Shown in pieces: positions 9,258-18,376 of a stretch of DNA of 64,000 nucleotides. The position numbers were made by a program, and so were the translations under genes. This DNA is from Roseiarcus sp963820795 (GTDB lineage: Bacteria; Pseudomonadota; Alphaproteobacteria; Rhizobiales; Beijerinckiaceae), in contig CAWGBJ010000020.1 in the NCBI GenBank assembly GCA_963820795.1, positions 434,001 through 498,000 of the forward strand, read 5' to 3'. The notes beneath the pieces are model-generated. The model was not told the DNA's origin. It worked only from the letters and a program-made list of their open reading frames with translations, and did no database searches. The stretch's first letter is position 1; each line of letters begins with the position of its first letter.

Positions 9258-9947
9258 TCACCCGCGTCCATTCAGCCCGGCCACCGCTTCGATCAGCGCG
9301 TCGGATTTGGCGACCCAGCCGAAAATGCCGCCCTGAGCCTTGATCATTTTTAGACCCATGGCGTGGAACTCCGGGAAATAGGATCCCACGCAGTCTTCGA
9401 GCACGAGGCAGTCGTAACCACGGTCATTGGCTTCGCGGACTGTGGTGTTGACGCAGACTTCCGTGGTGACGCCGGTGACGACGAGCTGTTTGACGCCCCG
9501 ATGCTGAAGGATTGCGTGCAGATCGGTGGCGTGAAACGCGCCCTTGCCGGGCTTGTCGATCACCGGCTCTCCGGGCTCCGGGTAGAGCTCCGCGATGATG
9601 TCGTGCCCGGGTTCGCCGCGCACCAGGATGCGGCCCATCGGCCCGACATCGCCGATGGTGGTGGGGCTGCGTCCACGAACCTTCTTGGCCGGCGGCAGAT
9701 CGGCGAGGTCGGGCCGATGGCCCTCGCGCGTATGCATCGCGAGCAGCCCCGCGGCTCGCCACGCCGCCAGGAGGCGCTTATTGGGCTCGATCGTGCGGCG
9801 CAGTTGCGAGACATCGTTGCCGAGCATCTCGCCAAAACCGCCAGGCTCAAGAAAATCTCGCTGCATGTCGATGATGAGCAACGCGCAATGCTCCGGCGTC
9901 AGCTCGAAGGCGTAGGGTTCAGCCGCGACGTCGACGAATTCTTTCAT
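9258..9947 (-). CDS. isochorismatase-fold cysteine hydrolase, biuret/triuret hydrolase-like
   Basis: A 229-residue cysteine amidase. The catalytic triad of the fold is visible: Asp27 (LIIDMQRDF), Lys135 (KPGKGAF) and Cys165 (TTEVCVNTT). The segments HTREGHRPDLADLP, GRILVRGEPGHDIIAELYP and REANDRGYDCLVLEDC closely resemble the biuret hydrolase/triuret hydrolase group of rhizobia as I remember it, giving a possible role in urea-condensate or ureide nitrogen use. It precedes the permease gene on the same strand. General isochorismatase family membership is near certain; the substrate is inference. Confidence 0.82.
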   Translation of the reverse strand: MKEFVDVAAEPYAFELTPEHCALLIIDMQRDFLEPGGFGEMLGNDVSQLRRTIEPNKRLLAAWRAAGLLAMHTREGHRPDLADLPPAKKVRGRSPTTIGDVGPMGRILVRGEPGHDIIAELYPEPGEPVIDKPGKGAFHATDLHAILQHRGVKQLVVTGVTTEVCVNTTVREANDRGYDCLVLEDCVGSYFPEFHAMGLKMIKAQGGIFGWVAKSDALIEAVAGLNGRG

Positions 9948-10283
9948 CCCGTGGCACCGCCTAAAAAGGGGGCTCCTCGCCTATCGTTCAGCCCGCGCGG
10001 CGCGCACAAGCGCGCAGTTGCCGGCGGGACATCGACGTTCTGCTCGGGCCGTCTTACCCGAAGCAATAATCATGCCCGATGCGTCGGCTCGCGGGAGAGG
10101 CTGGCGGACTTCCCGGTGGAAGTTCCTCAAGCTTTCGGGTTCACCCGCGCGGCAACACACGTCGTGGCTCTCGCCAAGCGGGCGATAAGGCGACACAATA
10201 TTCTTTGAGCCGCCGTTTCGGTTGATTGACCCCTAACGTCACGCATGGCGCAACGACTGCTATTCGCGAAGGGCGGCCGCTCG
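9948..10283. other. intergenic stretch, nothing recognised
   Basis: About 336 bp between the hydrolase start and the 3' end of the HugZ-like gene. Only short frames lacking start signals are present; no RNA gene, repeat or terminator was recognised. It should contain the promoter of the hydrolase-permease pair. Confidence 0.5.
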
Positions 10284-11027
10284 CTAAGTCGACTTCTCGT
10301 TAGTCACATCGGCGGCTTCCGCGAAACGTGCCCGCCAGCCGGCTTGGTCATGCGCCGGAGAAGCGAACTCCAGGCGGGCGGCGAGGGCGCCGGAGGAGAG
10401 ATCGAGCCCCTCGGCGTCGAGGCCGATCGCCCTCCAGACCCTCCTCCCTGAGGACTTGCGTCCGGCGAGACGCGCAAGCGCTTCGTCCCCGAGCGCATTG
10501 ACCTCCTCGAGGAGACGCAGCTCCGCCTCGGTCAGCGTCGCCTCGCCCTGGCGGGGGCCAAGCACGTCAACGACCGCCAGCGGCGCGGCGCGGCCGAAGC
10601 CGCCGTTGAAATGCACGTTCTCGATGGCGAGCCGGAAGAAGTTGAAATCGGCAAAACCGGCGTAGAGCTTCGCCTTCGGGTTGCGTTCGAGGTAGCGCCG
10701 GCGCGGCGAATCGCCACGCGCCAGTTCCATCCGGCCGCTCAAGGTCACCCGCGGGTGGTTCAGGGGATCGCCGCGTTCGGTCGCTTGCGTCAAGAGCAGT
10801 GAAGCGCGTGGATCTTTGGCGAGATGCCGGGTGTGGCGGGAGAGGGTCGACAGGAGAAAGAGCGGCGCGGCGTCAAAATCGCTGGCGACGCCAACGAGCG
10901 TCGTCAGCGGCGCGCCCAATTCCGGCTCGAGCGTCGCCAGCGCGCCTGTCCGAGCCAGCCGAATCAGCCGCTTTGCATCCGCTGCCGCGGCGCGATGGGC
11001 GTCTGCATCGACCGGCGCTCTCGCCAT
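10284..11027 (-). CDS. HugZ-like heme-utilisation/pyridoxamine-phosphate-oxidase-fold protein
   Basis: A 247-residue protein with an N-terminal split-barrel FMN/heme-binding domain (RTGALATLEPELGAPLTTLVGVASDFDAAP) and a C-terminal DUF2470-like domain (EEVNALGDEALARL). The middle block YAGFADFNFFRLAIENVHFNGGFGRA is typical of HugZ/HutZ proteins that bind or degrade heme. No heme-uptake genes flank it. Whether it degrades heme or merely stores it cannot be told. Start at ATG 11027. Confidence 0.8.
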   Translation of the reverse strand: MARAPVDADAHRAAAADAKRLIRLARTGALATLEPELGAPLTTLVGVASDFDAAPLFLLSTLSRHTRHLAKDPRASLLLTQATERGDPLNHPRVTLSGRMELARGDSPRRRYLERNPKAKLYAGFADFNFFRLAIENVHFNGGFGRAAPLAVVDVLGPRQGEATLTEAELRLLEEVNALGDEALARLAGRKSSGRRVWRAIGLDAEGLDLSSGALAARLEFASPAHDQAGWRARFAEAADVTNEKST

Positions 11028-11240
11028 GACGGCTCGGGCTCTCTTTGCGATTGGCCGGCAGAGAACCGCGCTTGCGGCGGCAGGTCAAGCTGCGGAAGAG
11101 GCCTTCCTTGCGAGCCACGGCCAAGCGTTCGCTGCAGAAAACCTTGCCCATGGCACATTTAGACTTCGCCCGAAACTTGAGGTTTCCGCCGTTCTCCTCT
11201 AGGACAGCCTTTCCGGCGAAGCGTCGAAGGAGCGTAGGGC

Positions 11241-12636
11241 ATGCCTTTTGGCGTCTGGTCAATCATGCGGATCGCGGCCTTCGGCCTCGCCACCGCGCTC
11301 GTTTTCGGCGCGGCCCCTGCTCGGGCGGCCACGCCTTATCTCGTGGCCGACGCCGACACCGGCCAGGTGCTGATCGAGAATCAGGCGACCGCCTACTGGT
11401 ACCCTGCGTCGCTGACCAAGCTGATGACGGTCTATGTCGCGCTCGACGCGGTTCGAAACAACAGACTCACGATGGATACGCCGCTCGTCGTGTCGGCGCA
11501 TGCGGCAAGCATGCCACCTTCGAAAATGGGCTTTCGCCCCGGCACCGAGGTGACGCTCGACAACGCGCTGAAGATGTTGATGGTCAAGTCGCCCAATGAT
11601 CTCGCGGTGACTGTCGCCGAGGGCATCTCGGGTTCCGTCGCGGACTTCGCTGCGGAGATGAACGCAGCGGCTGGGCGGCTCGGACTGCACGAGTCGCACT
11701 TCGTCAATCCGAACGGCCTGCACGACCCCGCGCATTACTCGTCGGCCCGGGACATGGCGATCATCGCCCGGGCGCTCCTGCGCGAATTCCCGGAACACGC
11801 CGATCTCTACGGCATCGGCGAGCTTCAGCTCGGCAATCAGATCATCCGCAACCACAACGGGCTCATTGGCCGCTATCCCGGCGCGGACGGCATGAAGACC
11901 GGCTTCACCTGTCCCGCCGGCTTCAACGTCGTCGCCACCGCGAACTCAGGGGGGACGGCGCCTGATCGTCGTGGTGCTCGGCTCGCCGACGGCGAAATTG
12001 CGCACCGAGGAGGCGGCGAACCTGTTCGACCGCGGCTTCGCCATGAGCGGGGGGATCGGAACGCTGGACTCGCTGCCCCCTTCGGGTTCCGGCGTCGCGC
12101 CGAACATGCGCGCTGACGTCTGCCTGCGCCGCAGCGCCGCCGCCATCGCCTCGGCGGAGGAGGAAAGCATGGCCGAGCCCGAGCATCTCAGCCAGGGTGG
12201 CGGCCGCGCCATTGTTTTCTCGGCGATCGCCGCCGCCGGACAGCCAACCCACACAGAACTCTCCAACGGGCAACCCCGCTTCGAGCCGGTGAAGGTCTTC
12301 ATCGGGCCGGTCCCCGGCTGGACCGGTCCGGTTCTCGCGGCGCGCGCGACCGCTACCGCGACGGCCACGCTTCCGGCCAACGCGAGGGCCTATACCGCCG
12401 AGAAGACAACCGGGGTCGACGCTGCGTCCGCCAATGGGCAGGAGCCGAACGCGCCGGCGGTCTTGAAACGCGCCGTCCGCACCCCCCGCCTCGACAGGGC
12501 GACCAGGCCGGTCCTCCACGCCGACATCGAGCGGAGGCTGGGAAGGAAGGCGGTCGCCAATGGCGCCAAGGCGGTGAAAACGAACGCCAAGACAAGCGCC
12601 GCGGTGACTAAAACAGCGCCCGTCAGCAGCCAGTAA
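11241..12636 (+). CDS. D-alanyl-D-alanine carboxypeptidase (peptidase S11), one frameshift
   Basis: Penicillin-binding-protein-like serine peptidase trimming peptidoglycan stem peptides in the periplasm. Start ATG 11241 follows AAGGAG; a signal peptide ends at ARA. Active-site boxes are SxxK (PASLTKLM), SxN (KSPND) and KTG (MKTGFT). The frame breaks at the G6 run 11949-11954; removing one G continues as NSGGRRLIVVVLGS and gives about 464 residues. The C-terminal third (about residues 280-464) is a low-complexity Ala/Thr/Lys-rich tail with Pro, longer than in DacA/DacC. Sequencing error is the simplest reading of the break, because the downstream frame stays clean to 12636. Confidence 0.82.
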
Positions 12637-12859
12637 AAGACATCAATTCTGTGGTGATCCAGTCCGGAAGGTCCTTAGATTTCAAGGGCCAACAAGTTTT
12701 CACAGAATGCCTTAGTTTGGCCCGCTTCTCGTCAACCGCGCGCCGTAAGCCCCGAGCATAGTTTGATGGTGCCGCGCGAGATCGGTTCGCGGTTTGCTCG
12801 GTTTTCTTGCCCCCCAGCCCCCGAGCGCCAAGACGATCCGAAGATATCTTGCGAAGGCT

Positions 12860-12902
12860 AGCGGATCGGCGGGCCCCCTCCCAGCCGGTCCGCTCTTTTT
12901 TT
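12860..12902 (+). terminator. intrinsic terminator
   Basis: An 11-bp stem (AGCGGATCGGC / GCCGGTCCGCT with one G-U pair) closes a 13-nt loop and runs straight into a T7 tract at 12896-12902. It lies 220 bp past the carboxypeptidase stop and 115 bp before btaA. It argues that transcription from upstream ends here and that btaA translation begins downstream of it. Confidence 0.75.
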
Positions 12903-13017
12903 GTCTCGGCGCCCTCGCCCTCTCTCCCGATCGGATCGCCATGCGAAATCGTCATGGCGCCGTCACGCGACTCAAATAGCCGCGGACCGATCAATTCGGG
13001 CCGAGGGGAGGGCTTTG

Positions 13018-14265
13018 TTGCGACATTCGACCAGGGCGGACAGGAAGGCGACCGGCGCTGGCCTCAAGGCCGCGGTTCACCGGGCAAAGCCTTTCTCGCG
13101 CGCCGGCGTGCTCGAGCGCGTTTTCACCCTCGCCTTCTCCAGGCTTGTCTATCCGCAGATCTGGGAAGACCCGATCGTCGACATGAAGGCGCTCGAGATC
13201 GGACCCGGCCACGAGGTGATCGCAATCGCGTCGGGCGGATGCAACGTGCTTTCGTACCTTATCGCTGACCCGGCCGGGGTGACAGCCGTCGACCTCAACG
13301 GCGCGCATATCGCGCTGGGGCGGCTCAAGATTTGCGCGGCTCAGCGCCTGCCCGACTACGAGACCTTCTTCCGCTTTTTCGGTCGCGCCGACGCCCGCAC
13401 GAATATCAGCGTCTACGATCAATGGTTGCGCGGCCGGCTCGACCCGGCGACGCGCGCCTATTGGGACAAGCGGCTGGCGTTCGGCCGGAGGCGAATCGGC
13501 GTCTTCGCCCGCAATTTCTATCGTCACGGCGTTCTTGGCCATTTCCTCGGGGCGGGTCATGCGCTGGCGCGACTGCATGGGATCGATCCGTCGGTCATCC
13601 TGACGGCGCGAACGATCGAGGAGCAGCGGGCCCTCTATGAAGAGCGTCTCGCGCCAATCTTCGAAAAACCGCTCATCCGCTGGATGATGAAGCAGCCGGC
13701 CTCGCTTTATGGCCTCGGCATTCCGCCTGCGCAGTACAAGGCGCTTGCCGCGGATTCGCCCGAAGGCATCGGCGACGTCCTCAGCGCGCGCCTCGAGCGG
13801 CTGGCCTGCGGCTTTGACATCGGCGACAATTACTTCGCCTGGCAGGCCTTTGGCCGCCGCTATGCGCCGGGGCCGAATCCCTCTTTGCCGCCCTATCTGC
13901 AAAGGGAAAATTTCGAGGCGGTCAGCCGCCGCGCCGATAGGGTGCGCTATATCCAGCGTTCCTTCACCGAGATCCTCCGCGATTCGCCGGCCGCGAGCTT
14001 CGACCGCTTTGTGCTGCTCGATGCGCAGGACTGGATGAGTGATTCGGATCTCACGGCATTGTGGACGGAGATCACCCGCACCGCGCGACCGCGGGCTCGC
14101 GTCATCTTCCGCACCGCCGCCGACGAGCGTCTGCTGCCGGGCCGCGTCCCCGACCGTCTCATGGGCCATTGGTCCTATGAGGAGGCCTTGAGCCGCGAAC
14201 TCGGCCTTCAGAACCGTTCCTCGATCTATGGCGCCTTCCATCTCTATGCGCTGAAGGACTTTTGA
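13018..14265 (+). CDS. btaA: S-adenosylmethionine:diacylglycerol 3-amino-3-carboxypropyltransferase
   Basis: First enzyme of betaine lipid (diacylglyceryl homoserine) synthesis: transfers the 3-amino-3-carboxypropyl group of SAM to diacylglycerol at the inner membrane. The protein (DUF3419) shows KPFSRAGVLERVFTLAFSRLVYPQIWEDP at the N-terminus, the SAM-binding block ALEIGPGHEVIAIASGGCN and a C-terminal DRFVLLDAQDWM. An in-frame ATG at 12901 is rejected because it overlaps the terminator tail and adds an Arg-rich leader; TTG 13018 (or TTG 13015) follows GGGGAGGG and gives 415 residues, the family length. Next gene starts 3 nt after its stop. Confidence 0.9.
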   Translation: MRHSTRADRKATGAGLKAAVHRAKPFSRAGVLERVFTLAFSRLVYPQIWEDPIVDMKALEIGPGHEVIAIASGGCNVLSYLIADPAGVTAVDLNGAHIALGRLKICAAQRLPDYETFFRFFGRADARTNISVYDQWLRGRLDPATRAYWDKRLAFGRRRIGVFARNFYRHGVLGHFLGAGHALARLHGIDPSVILTARTIEEQRALYEERLAPIFEKPLIRWMMKQPASLYGLGIPPAQYKALAADSPEGIGDVLSARLERLACGFDIGDNYFAWQAFGRRYAPGPNPSLPPYLQRENFEAVSRRADRVRYIQRSFTEILRDSPAASFDRFVLLDAQDWMSDSDLTALWTEITRTARPRARVIFRTAADERLLPGRVPDRLMGHWSYEEALSRELGLQNRSSIYGAFHLYALKDF

Positions 14266-14268
14266 TCC

Positions 14269-14916
14269 ATGAGCGACGCCGCCGGGCTGATGGACCGGAT
14301 GTATCGGCATCAGCGTCATTTCTATGATCTGAGCCGCAAATATTATCTCGCCGGCCGCGACGAGACGATCGCCCGGCTCGGCGCGGAGCCCGGCCATGCG
14401 GTGTTGGAGATCGGCTGCGGCACAGGCCGTAATCTTATCAAGGCGGCGAAAGCCTACCCTCTGGCGCGGTTCTTCGGCCTCGACGTGTCGCGCGAAATGC
14501 TCGACACCGCCGCCGTCTCGATCGCCCGCGCCGGGCTTTCGTCGCGGATCGCCATCGCAGATGGCGACGCGGCGGACTTCGACCCTCTGGCGCTGTTCGG
14601 GCGGCCGCAGTTCGACCGGGTCCTCATCTCCTATGCCCTTTCGATGATTCCGCCGTGGCGGCAGACCTTGGGCCAGGCGCTCGAAGTTGTTGCCCCGAGC
14701 GGCGAACTGCATTGCGTCGATTTCGGCGACTGCTCCGGGCTGCCCCGGCTCTTCAGGTCGGGGCTTCGTCGCTGGCTCGCCGCCTTCGACGTCAGCCCGC
14801 GCGACGATCTGGCGCAAGCGCTTGCCGCGCTGGCCGCCAAGCGCGGATTTTCCGCCTCGGCCGCGCCCTGGCGCCGCGGCTACGCGACCCTGGCCGTCGC
14901 CCGCCGCAGCGCCTAA
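14269..14916 (+). CDS. btaB: diacylglyceryl-homoserine N-methyltransferase
   Basis: Second enzyme of betaine lipid synthesis, methylating homoserine lipid three times to DGTS with SAM as donor. The 215-residue protein has the class I methyltransferase motif VLEIGCGTGRNL, followed by FFGLDVSREML and the acidic GDAADFD block, plus LISYALSMIPPW. It is co-transcribed with btaA (3-nt gap). DGTS is usually made under phosphate starvation, but no Pho box was identified. The stop codon lies inside the left arm of the 97-bp inverted repeat that follows. Confidence 0.9.
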   Translation: MSDAAGLMDRMYRHQRHFYDLSRKYYLAGRDETIARLGAEPGHAVLEIGCGTGRNLIKAAKAYPLARFFGLDVSREMLDTAAVSIARAGLSSRIAIADGDAADFDPLALFGRPQFDRVLISYALSMIPPWRQTLGQALEVVAPSGELHCVDFGDCSGLPRLFRSGLRRWLAAFDVSPRDDLAQALAALAAKRGFSASAAPWRRGYATLAVARRSA

Positions 14917-15009
14917 GCAGCCAACCAGCGCCCGCGGGCGCGCCATTATGGATGAAAATCACGGGCCGGCCGCACGACGCCAATTCCTCAGAGCTATTTT
15001 CATGGCAGA
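14913..15009 (+). repeat. 97-bp inverted repeat, left arm
   Basis: Its reverse complement recurs, with no mismatch that I could find, at 15505-15601. The arm begins CTAAGCAGCC, contains the btaB stop codon, and ends TTTTCATGGCAGA where the MITE-like element begins. Perfect identity of such long arms implies recent duplication or gene conversion. Confidence 0.9.
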
Positions 15010-15508
15010 GATTCTTGGGCGAGCCAACGGATCAGGCCGGACGCGTTCGCCACAGAGATGGGAAACACGCTGGTCTTGCCCGCATAGGCAAAATCGGCGA
15101 CGCGAGGAGCCCTCGTACGAACCGTAGTTACGTTCGTAAAATCAAGCAGATATGGCGTTATCCTCAAGCAGAACGTACGGCGGGACCGGCGCCCTTCGGC
15201 TTCGTTTGGATATTCTTGACGGTCGCGCTCTCCAGCGGACCCTCCCAGTCCCTCCTGTTCATCGGCCTAACAGGGGCGATAATCTCCCCTGCTCCGTCTT
15301 TCCCTTCCACACGAGCAAATTCGCTCAACCAAATGAAAGACAAGGGATTTGTGCGATTCGCTCGAGAGCAGCTGGAAGCGATTTGCCCTGTTGGCAGGGA
15401 GTAACAGGCGGAACCTCGCTTTCCACGAGCGCGCGTCGCTTGCGGTGAAAGTTCAGTCGAACCGAATGGAGCGATGAAGGCGCGCGTTGGGGTCGCCGAA
15501 GAAATCTG
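15006..15508. mobile_element. MITE-like dispersed repeat, intact copy 1
   Basis: About 500 bp with imperfect terminal inverted repeats: left GGCAGAGATTCTTGGGCGA, right (reverse complement) GGCAGATTTCTTCGGCGA. No transposase is encoded; only short frames are open. A second copy, split by an IS110-family element, occupies 47850-48133 plus 49898-50114. Shared blocks include the segment around AAATCAAGCAGATATGGCG and the one around CTGTTGGCAGGGAGTAACAGG. Mobility is inferred from the dispersed copies and terminal repeats. Confidence 0.7.
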
Positions 15509-15601
15509 CCATGAAAATAGCTCTGAGGAATTGGCGTCGTGCGGCCGGCCCGTGATTTTCATCCATAATGGCGCGCCCGCGGGCGCTGGTTGGCTGCTTA
15601 G
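15505..15601 (-). repeat. 97-bp inverted repeat, right arm
   Basis: Reverse complement of 14913-15009. The two arms face each other across the MITE-like element. It ends 115 bp before the purL start. No separate gene is seen in 15602-15715. Confidence 0.9.
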
Positions 15602-15715
15602 CCTGCGGCGCCTCACGGCGAATTCGTCCGGCCGCCCGAACGAGCGCTTGAGATCGGCGGCGCCGGCGGCTAAGGGCGGGGACGAATTTCACCGTTTCTG
15701 AAAGAGACCTGAAGG

Positions 15716-17929
15716 TTGAGCGTTTCCGAGCCCAAAGTCGACGAGGCGCTCGCGATCGAGCACGGCCTGAAGCCGGACGAGTATCGCCGCTTCATCGCCC
15801 TGATCGGCCGCACGCCGACCTTCACCGAACTCGGCATCGTCTCGGCGATGTGGAACGAGCACTGCTCGTACAAGTCCTCGCGCCTGCACCTCAAGCGCCT
15901 GCCGACAAAGGCGCCCTGGGTCATCCAGGGGCCGGGCGAGAACGCCGGCGTCATCGACATCGGCGATGGGCTGGCCTGCGTCTTCAAGATGGAGAGCCAC
16001 AACCATCCGTCGTTCGTCGAGCCCTATCAGGGCGCCGCGACCGGGGTCGGCGGCATCCTGCGCGACGTCTTCACCATGGGGGCGCGGCCGCTCGCCTGCC
16101 TGAACTTCCTGCGCTTCGGCTCGCCGGGCCATCCGAAGACCCGGCGCCTCGTGGCGGGCGTCGTCGCCGGCATCGGCGGTTACGGCAATTCCTTCGGCGT
16201 GCCGACGGTCGGCGGCTCGGTCGGCTTCCACAAGCGGTACGACGGCAACATCCTGGTCAACGCTTTTGCCGTCGGCGTCGCCCGGGCGGACGCGATCTTC
16301 ACCGCCAGGGCGAGCGGCATCGGCAATCCGATCGTCTATCTCGGCTCGAAGACCGGCCGCGACGGAATCCATGGCGCGACCATGGCCTCGGCCGCCTTCG
16401 CGGCGGACGCTGAGGAGAAGCGCCCGACGGTGCAGGTCGGTGACCCGTTCTCGGAGAAGCTTCTGCTCGAGGCCTGTCTCGAATTGATGGCCGCGGGCGC
16501 CGTCATCGCCATCCAGGACATGGGCGCGGCCGGCCTGACCTCGTCGGCCGCCGAAATGGGGGCAAAGGGCGATCTCGGGGTCGAACTCGACCTCGACGCG
16601 GTGCCCTGCCGCGAGGAGGGCATGACCGCCTATGAGATGATGCTCTCCGAGAGCCAGGAGCGCATGCTCATGGTGCTGAAACCCGAGAAAGAGGCGGAAG
16701 CCGACGCCATCTTCCTGAAGTGGGGGCTCGACTTCGCCGTCATCGGCAAAACCACGGGCACGAAGCGTTTCGTCGTCAGGCATGGGGGCGAGGTCAAGGC
16801 CGACCTGCCGATCCGGGAGCTCGGCGACGAAGCGCCGCTCTACGATCGCCCGTGGACGCCGACGCCGCGGTCGCCGATCGTCGACGCCGCGGCGATCGTC
16901 CCGCCAGCGCCGACGAACGCTGCGCTGCTCCGGCTCCTCCAGTCGCCCGATCTTTGTTCGAAGCGCTGGGTCTCGGAGCAATACGACTGGCTCATCCTCG
17001 GCAACACCATCCAAGGCCCCGGCGGCGACGCCGCGGTGGTGCGGCTCGGCGACGGACCCAAGGGCCTGGCGCTGACGACGGACTGCACCGAGCGCTATTG
17101 CGAGGCCGACCCGCGCGAGGGCGGCAAGCAGGCGGTGGCGGAAGCCTGGCGCAATCTGATCGCCGTCGGCGCCCGGCCGCTCGCGCTGACCGACAATCTC
17201 AATTTCGGCAACCCGGAGAAGCCTGAGGCGATGGGGCAGCTCGTCGGCTGCATCGAGGGGATCGCTGAGGCGGCGCGGGCGCTCGATTTCCCCATCGTCT
17301 CCGGCAATGTGTCGCTTTACAATGAAACGATGGGCGCCGGCATTCCTCCGACCCCCGCCATCGGCGGGGTGGGTCTCGTCGCCGACGTGGCGAGGACGGC
17401 GACGCTCGCCTTCAAGGCGGCCGGGGAGGAGGTGCTGCTGGTCGGCGGCCCGCCCGGCTGGCTCGGCCGCTCGGCCTGGCTCGCCGCGGTCGCCGGGCGC
17501 GAGGAGGGGGCGCCGCCGCCGGTCGACCTCGCGGCCGAACGCCGCAACGGCGAATTCGTCGCCGCGCTCATCGCGGGCGGCCGGGTCAGCGCCGTGCATG
17601 ACCTCTCCGACGGCGGCCTCGCCGTGGCGCTGGCGGAAATGGCGATCGCCGGCGGCATTGGCGCGAGCGTTGAGTCCCTCGGGCCCGAGCACGCGTTCTT
17701 CTTCGGCGAGGACCAGGGGCGCTATGTGCTGACCGCGCCGCCGGCCGAGACGGCCGCGATCATCGCGGAAGCTGAGCGCGCCGGCGTTCCGCTCCTGCGC
17801 CTCGGCGTCACCGGAGGCGACAGCCTGAAGCTCGGCGGCGCGCCGCCGATCGCGCTTTCCAAGCTGAGGCAGGCGCACGAATCGTGGCTGCCCGACTATA
17901 TGGACCATCCCGGGGGGGAAAGCGGATGA
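15716..17929 (+). CDS. purL: phosphoribosylformylglycinamidine synthase subunit II
   Basis: Small-type PurL of 737 residues, fourth step of de novo purine synthesis, converting FGAR to FGAM with ATP and ammonia supplied by PurQ through PurS. Starts at TTG 15716. Conserved features: WNEHCSYKSSR (catalytic His), the ATP-binding block FKMESHNHPSFVEPYQGAATGVGG, and the second-half IQGPGGDAAVV and SGNVSLYNE blocks. purQ and purS are not in the window. Its stop overlaps the next small gene (ATGA). Confidence 0.96.
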   Translation: MSVSEPKVDEALAIEHGLKPDEYRRFIALIGRTPTFTELGIVSAMWNEHCSYKSSRLHLKRLPTKAPWVIQGPGENAGVIDIGDGLACVFKMESHNHPSFVEPYQGAATGVGGILRDVFTMGARPLACLNFLRFGSPGHPKTRRLVAGVVAGIGGYGNSFGVPTVGGSVGFHKRYDGNILVNAFAVGVARADAIFTARASGIGNPIVYLGSKTGRDGIHGATMASAAFAADAEEKRPTVQVGDPFSEKLLLEACLELMAAGAVIAIQDMGAAGLTSSAAEMGAKGDLGVELDLDAVPCREEGMTAYEMMLSESQERMLMVLKPEKEAEADAIFLKWGLDFAVIGKTTGTKRFVVRHGGEVKADLPIRELGDEAPLYDRPWTPTPRSPIVDAAAIVPPAPTNAALLRLLQSPDLCSKRWVSEQYDWLILGNTIQGPGGDAAVVRLGDGPKGLALTTDCTERYCEADPREGGKQAVAEAWRNLIAVGARPLALTDNLNFGNPEKPEAMGQLVGCIEGIAEAARALDFPIVSGNVSLYNETMGAGIPPTPAIGGVGLVADVARTATLAFKAAGEEVLLVGGPPGWLGRSAWLAAVAGREEGAPPPVDLAAERRNGEFVAALIAGGRVSAVHDLSDGGLAVALAEMAIAGGIGASVESLGPEHAFFFGEDQGRYVLTAPPAETAAIIAEAERAGVPLLRLGVTGGDSLKLGGAPPIALSKLRQAHESWLPDYMDHPGGESG

Positions 17930-18171
17930 TCCCGTTCATCGTCGTCAAGACCAAGGCAGGCTTCGCCTATCTGCGGCCCGAGCGCATCGTCGCCATCAGC
18001 GCCGCCGATCCGGCCGACTGCAGCATTCTGATGACCGACGGCGTCACCATTGTCGCCGCCGAGCCCGCCGAGGACGTCGTCGCCCGGCTCGAAGCGGAAG
18101 CGCGCGAAGAGGACGAAGCAGCCCAGATGAAGGAGCGACACCAGCATGGCAATGTCCCGCACCGAGATTGA
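17926..18171 (+). CDS. small conserved protein between purL and bolA, function unknown
   Basis: An 81-residue soluble protein starting at ATG 17926, overlapping the purL stop by 4 nt. It begins MIPFIVVKTKAGFAYLRPERIVAIS, a beta-rich pattern, includes ILMTDGVTIVAAEPAEDVVARLEAE and ends with a charged tail. Translational coupling on both sides (the last 26 nt overlap bolA) indicates a real operon member. No function recognised. Confidence 0.65.
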   Translation: MIPFIVVKTKAGFAYLRPERIVAISAADPADCSILMTDGVTIVAAEPAEDVVARLEAEAREEDEAAQMKERHQHGNVPHRD

Positions 18172-18376
18172 AACGATGATCCGCGACGCCTTCCCGGACG
18201 CGCGGATCGAGGTCAAGGATCTGGCGGGCGACGGCAACCACTACGCCGCCAACGTCGTCACGGCCGCCTTCAAGGGCAGGAGCAAGGTGCAGCAGCACCA
18301 GATGGTCTATGCCGCGCTCAAGGGGAAGATGGGCGGCGATTTACACGCGCTGGCGCTGACGACGTCGGAGAGCTGA
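18146..18376 (+). CDS. BolA family protein
   Basis: A 76-residue BolA-like protein (MAMSRTEIETMIRDAFPDA), with the class II KH-like fold signature DGNHYAANVVTAAFKGRSKVQQHQMVYAAL. BolA proteins pair with monothiol glutaredoxins in [2Fe-2S] cluster handling. The invariant His of the HQMVY helix is present; the internal Cys of some family members is absent. In many rhizobia the order is purL-bolA-grxD, but no glutaredoxin gene follows here. Overlaps the preceding small ORF. Confidence 0.9.
   Translation: MAMSRTEIETMIRDAFPDARIEVKDLAGDGNHYAANVVTAAFKGRSKVQQHQMVYAALKGKMGGDLHALALTTSES

Noticed and set aside
12991..14946. 651-codon minus-strand frame over btaA-btaB
   Set aside because: Antisense shadow; no domain, biased composition, and both btaA and btaB have clear family motifs.
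14991..15448. short frames inside the MITE-like element on both strands
   Set aside because: Not conserved as one frame between the two copies because of indels; better explained as non-coding repeat.
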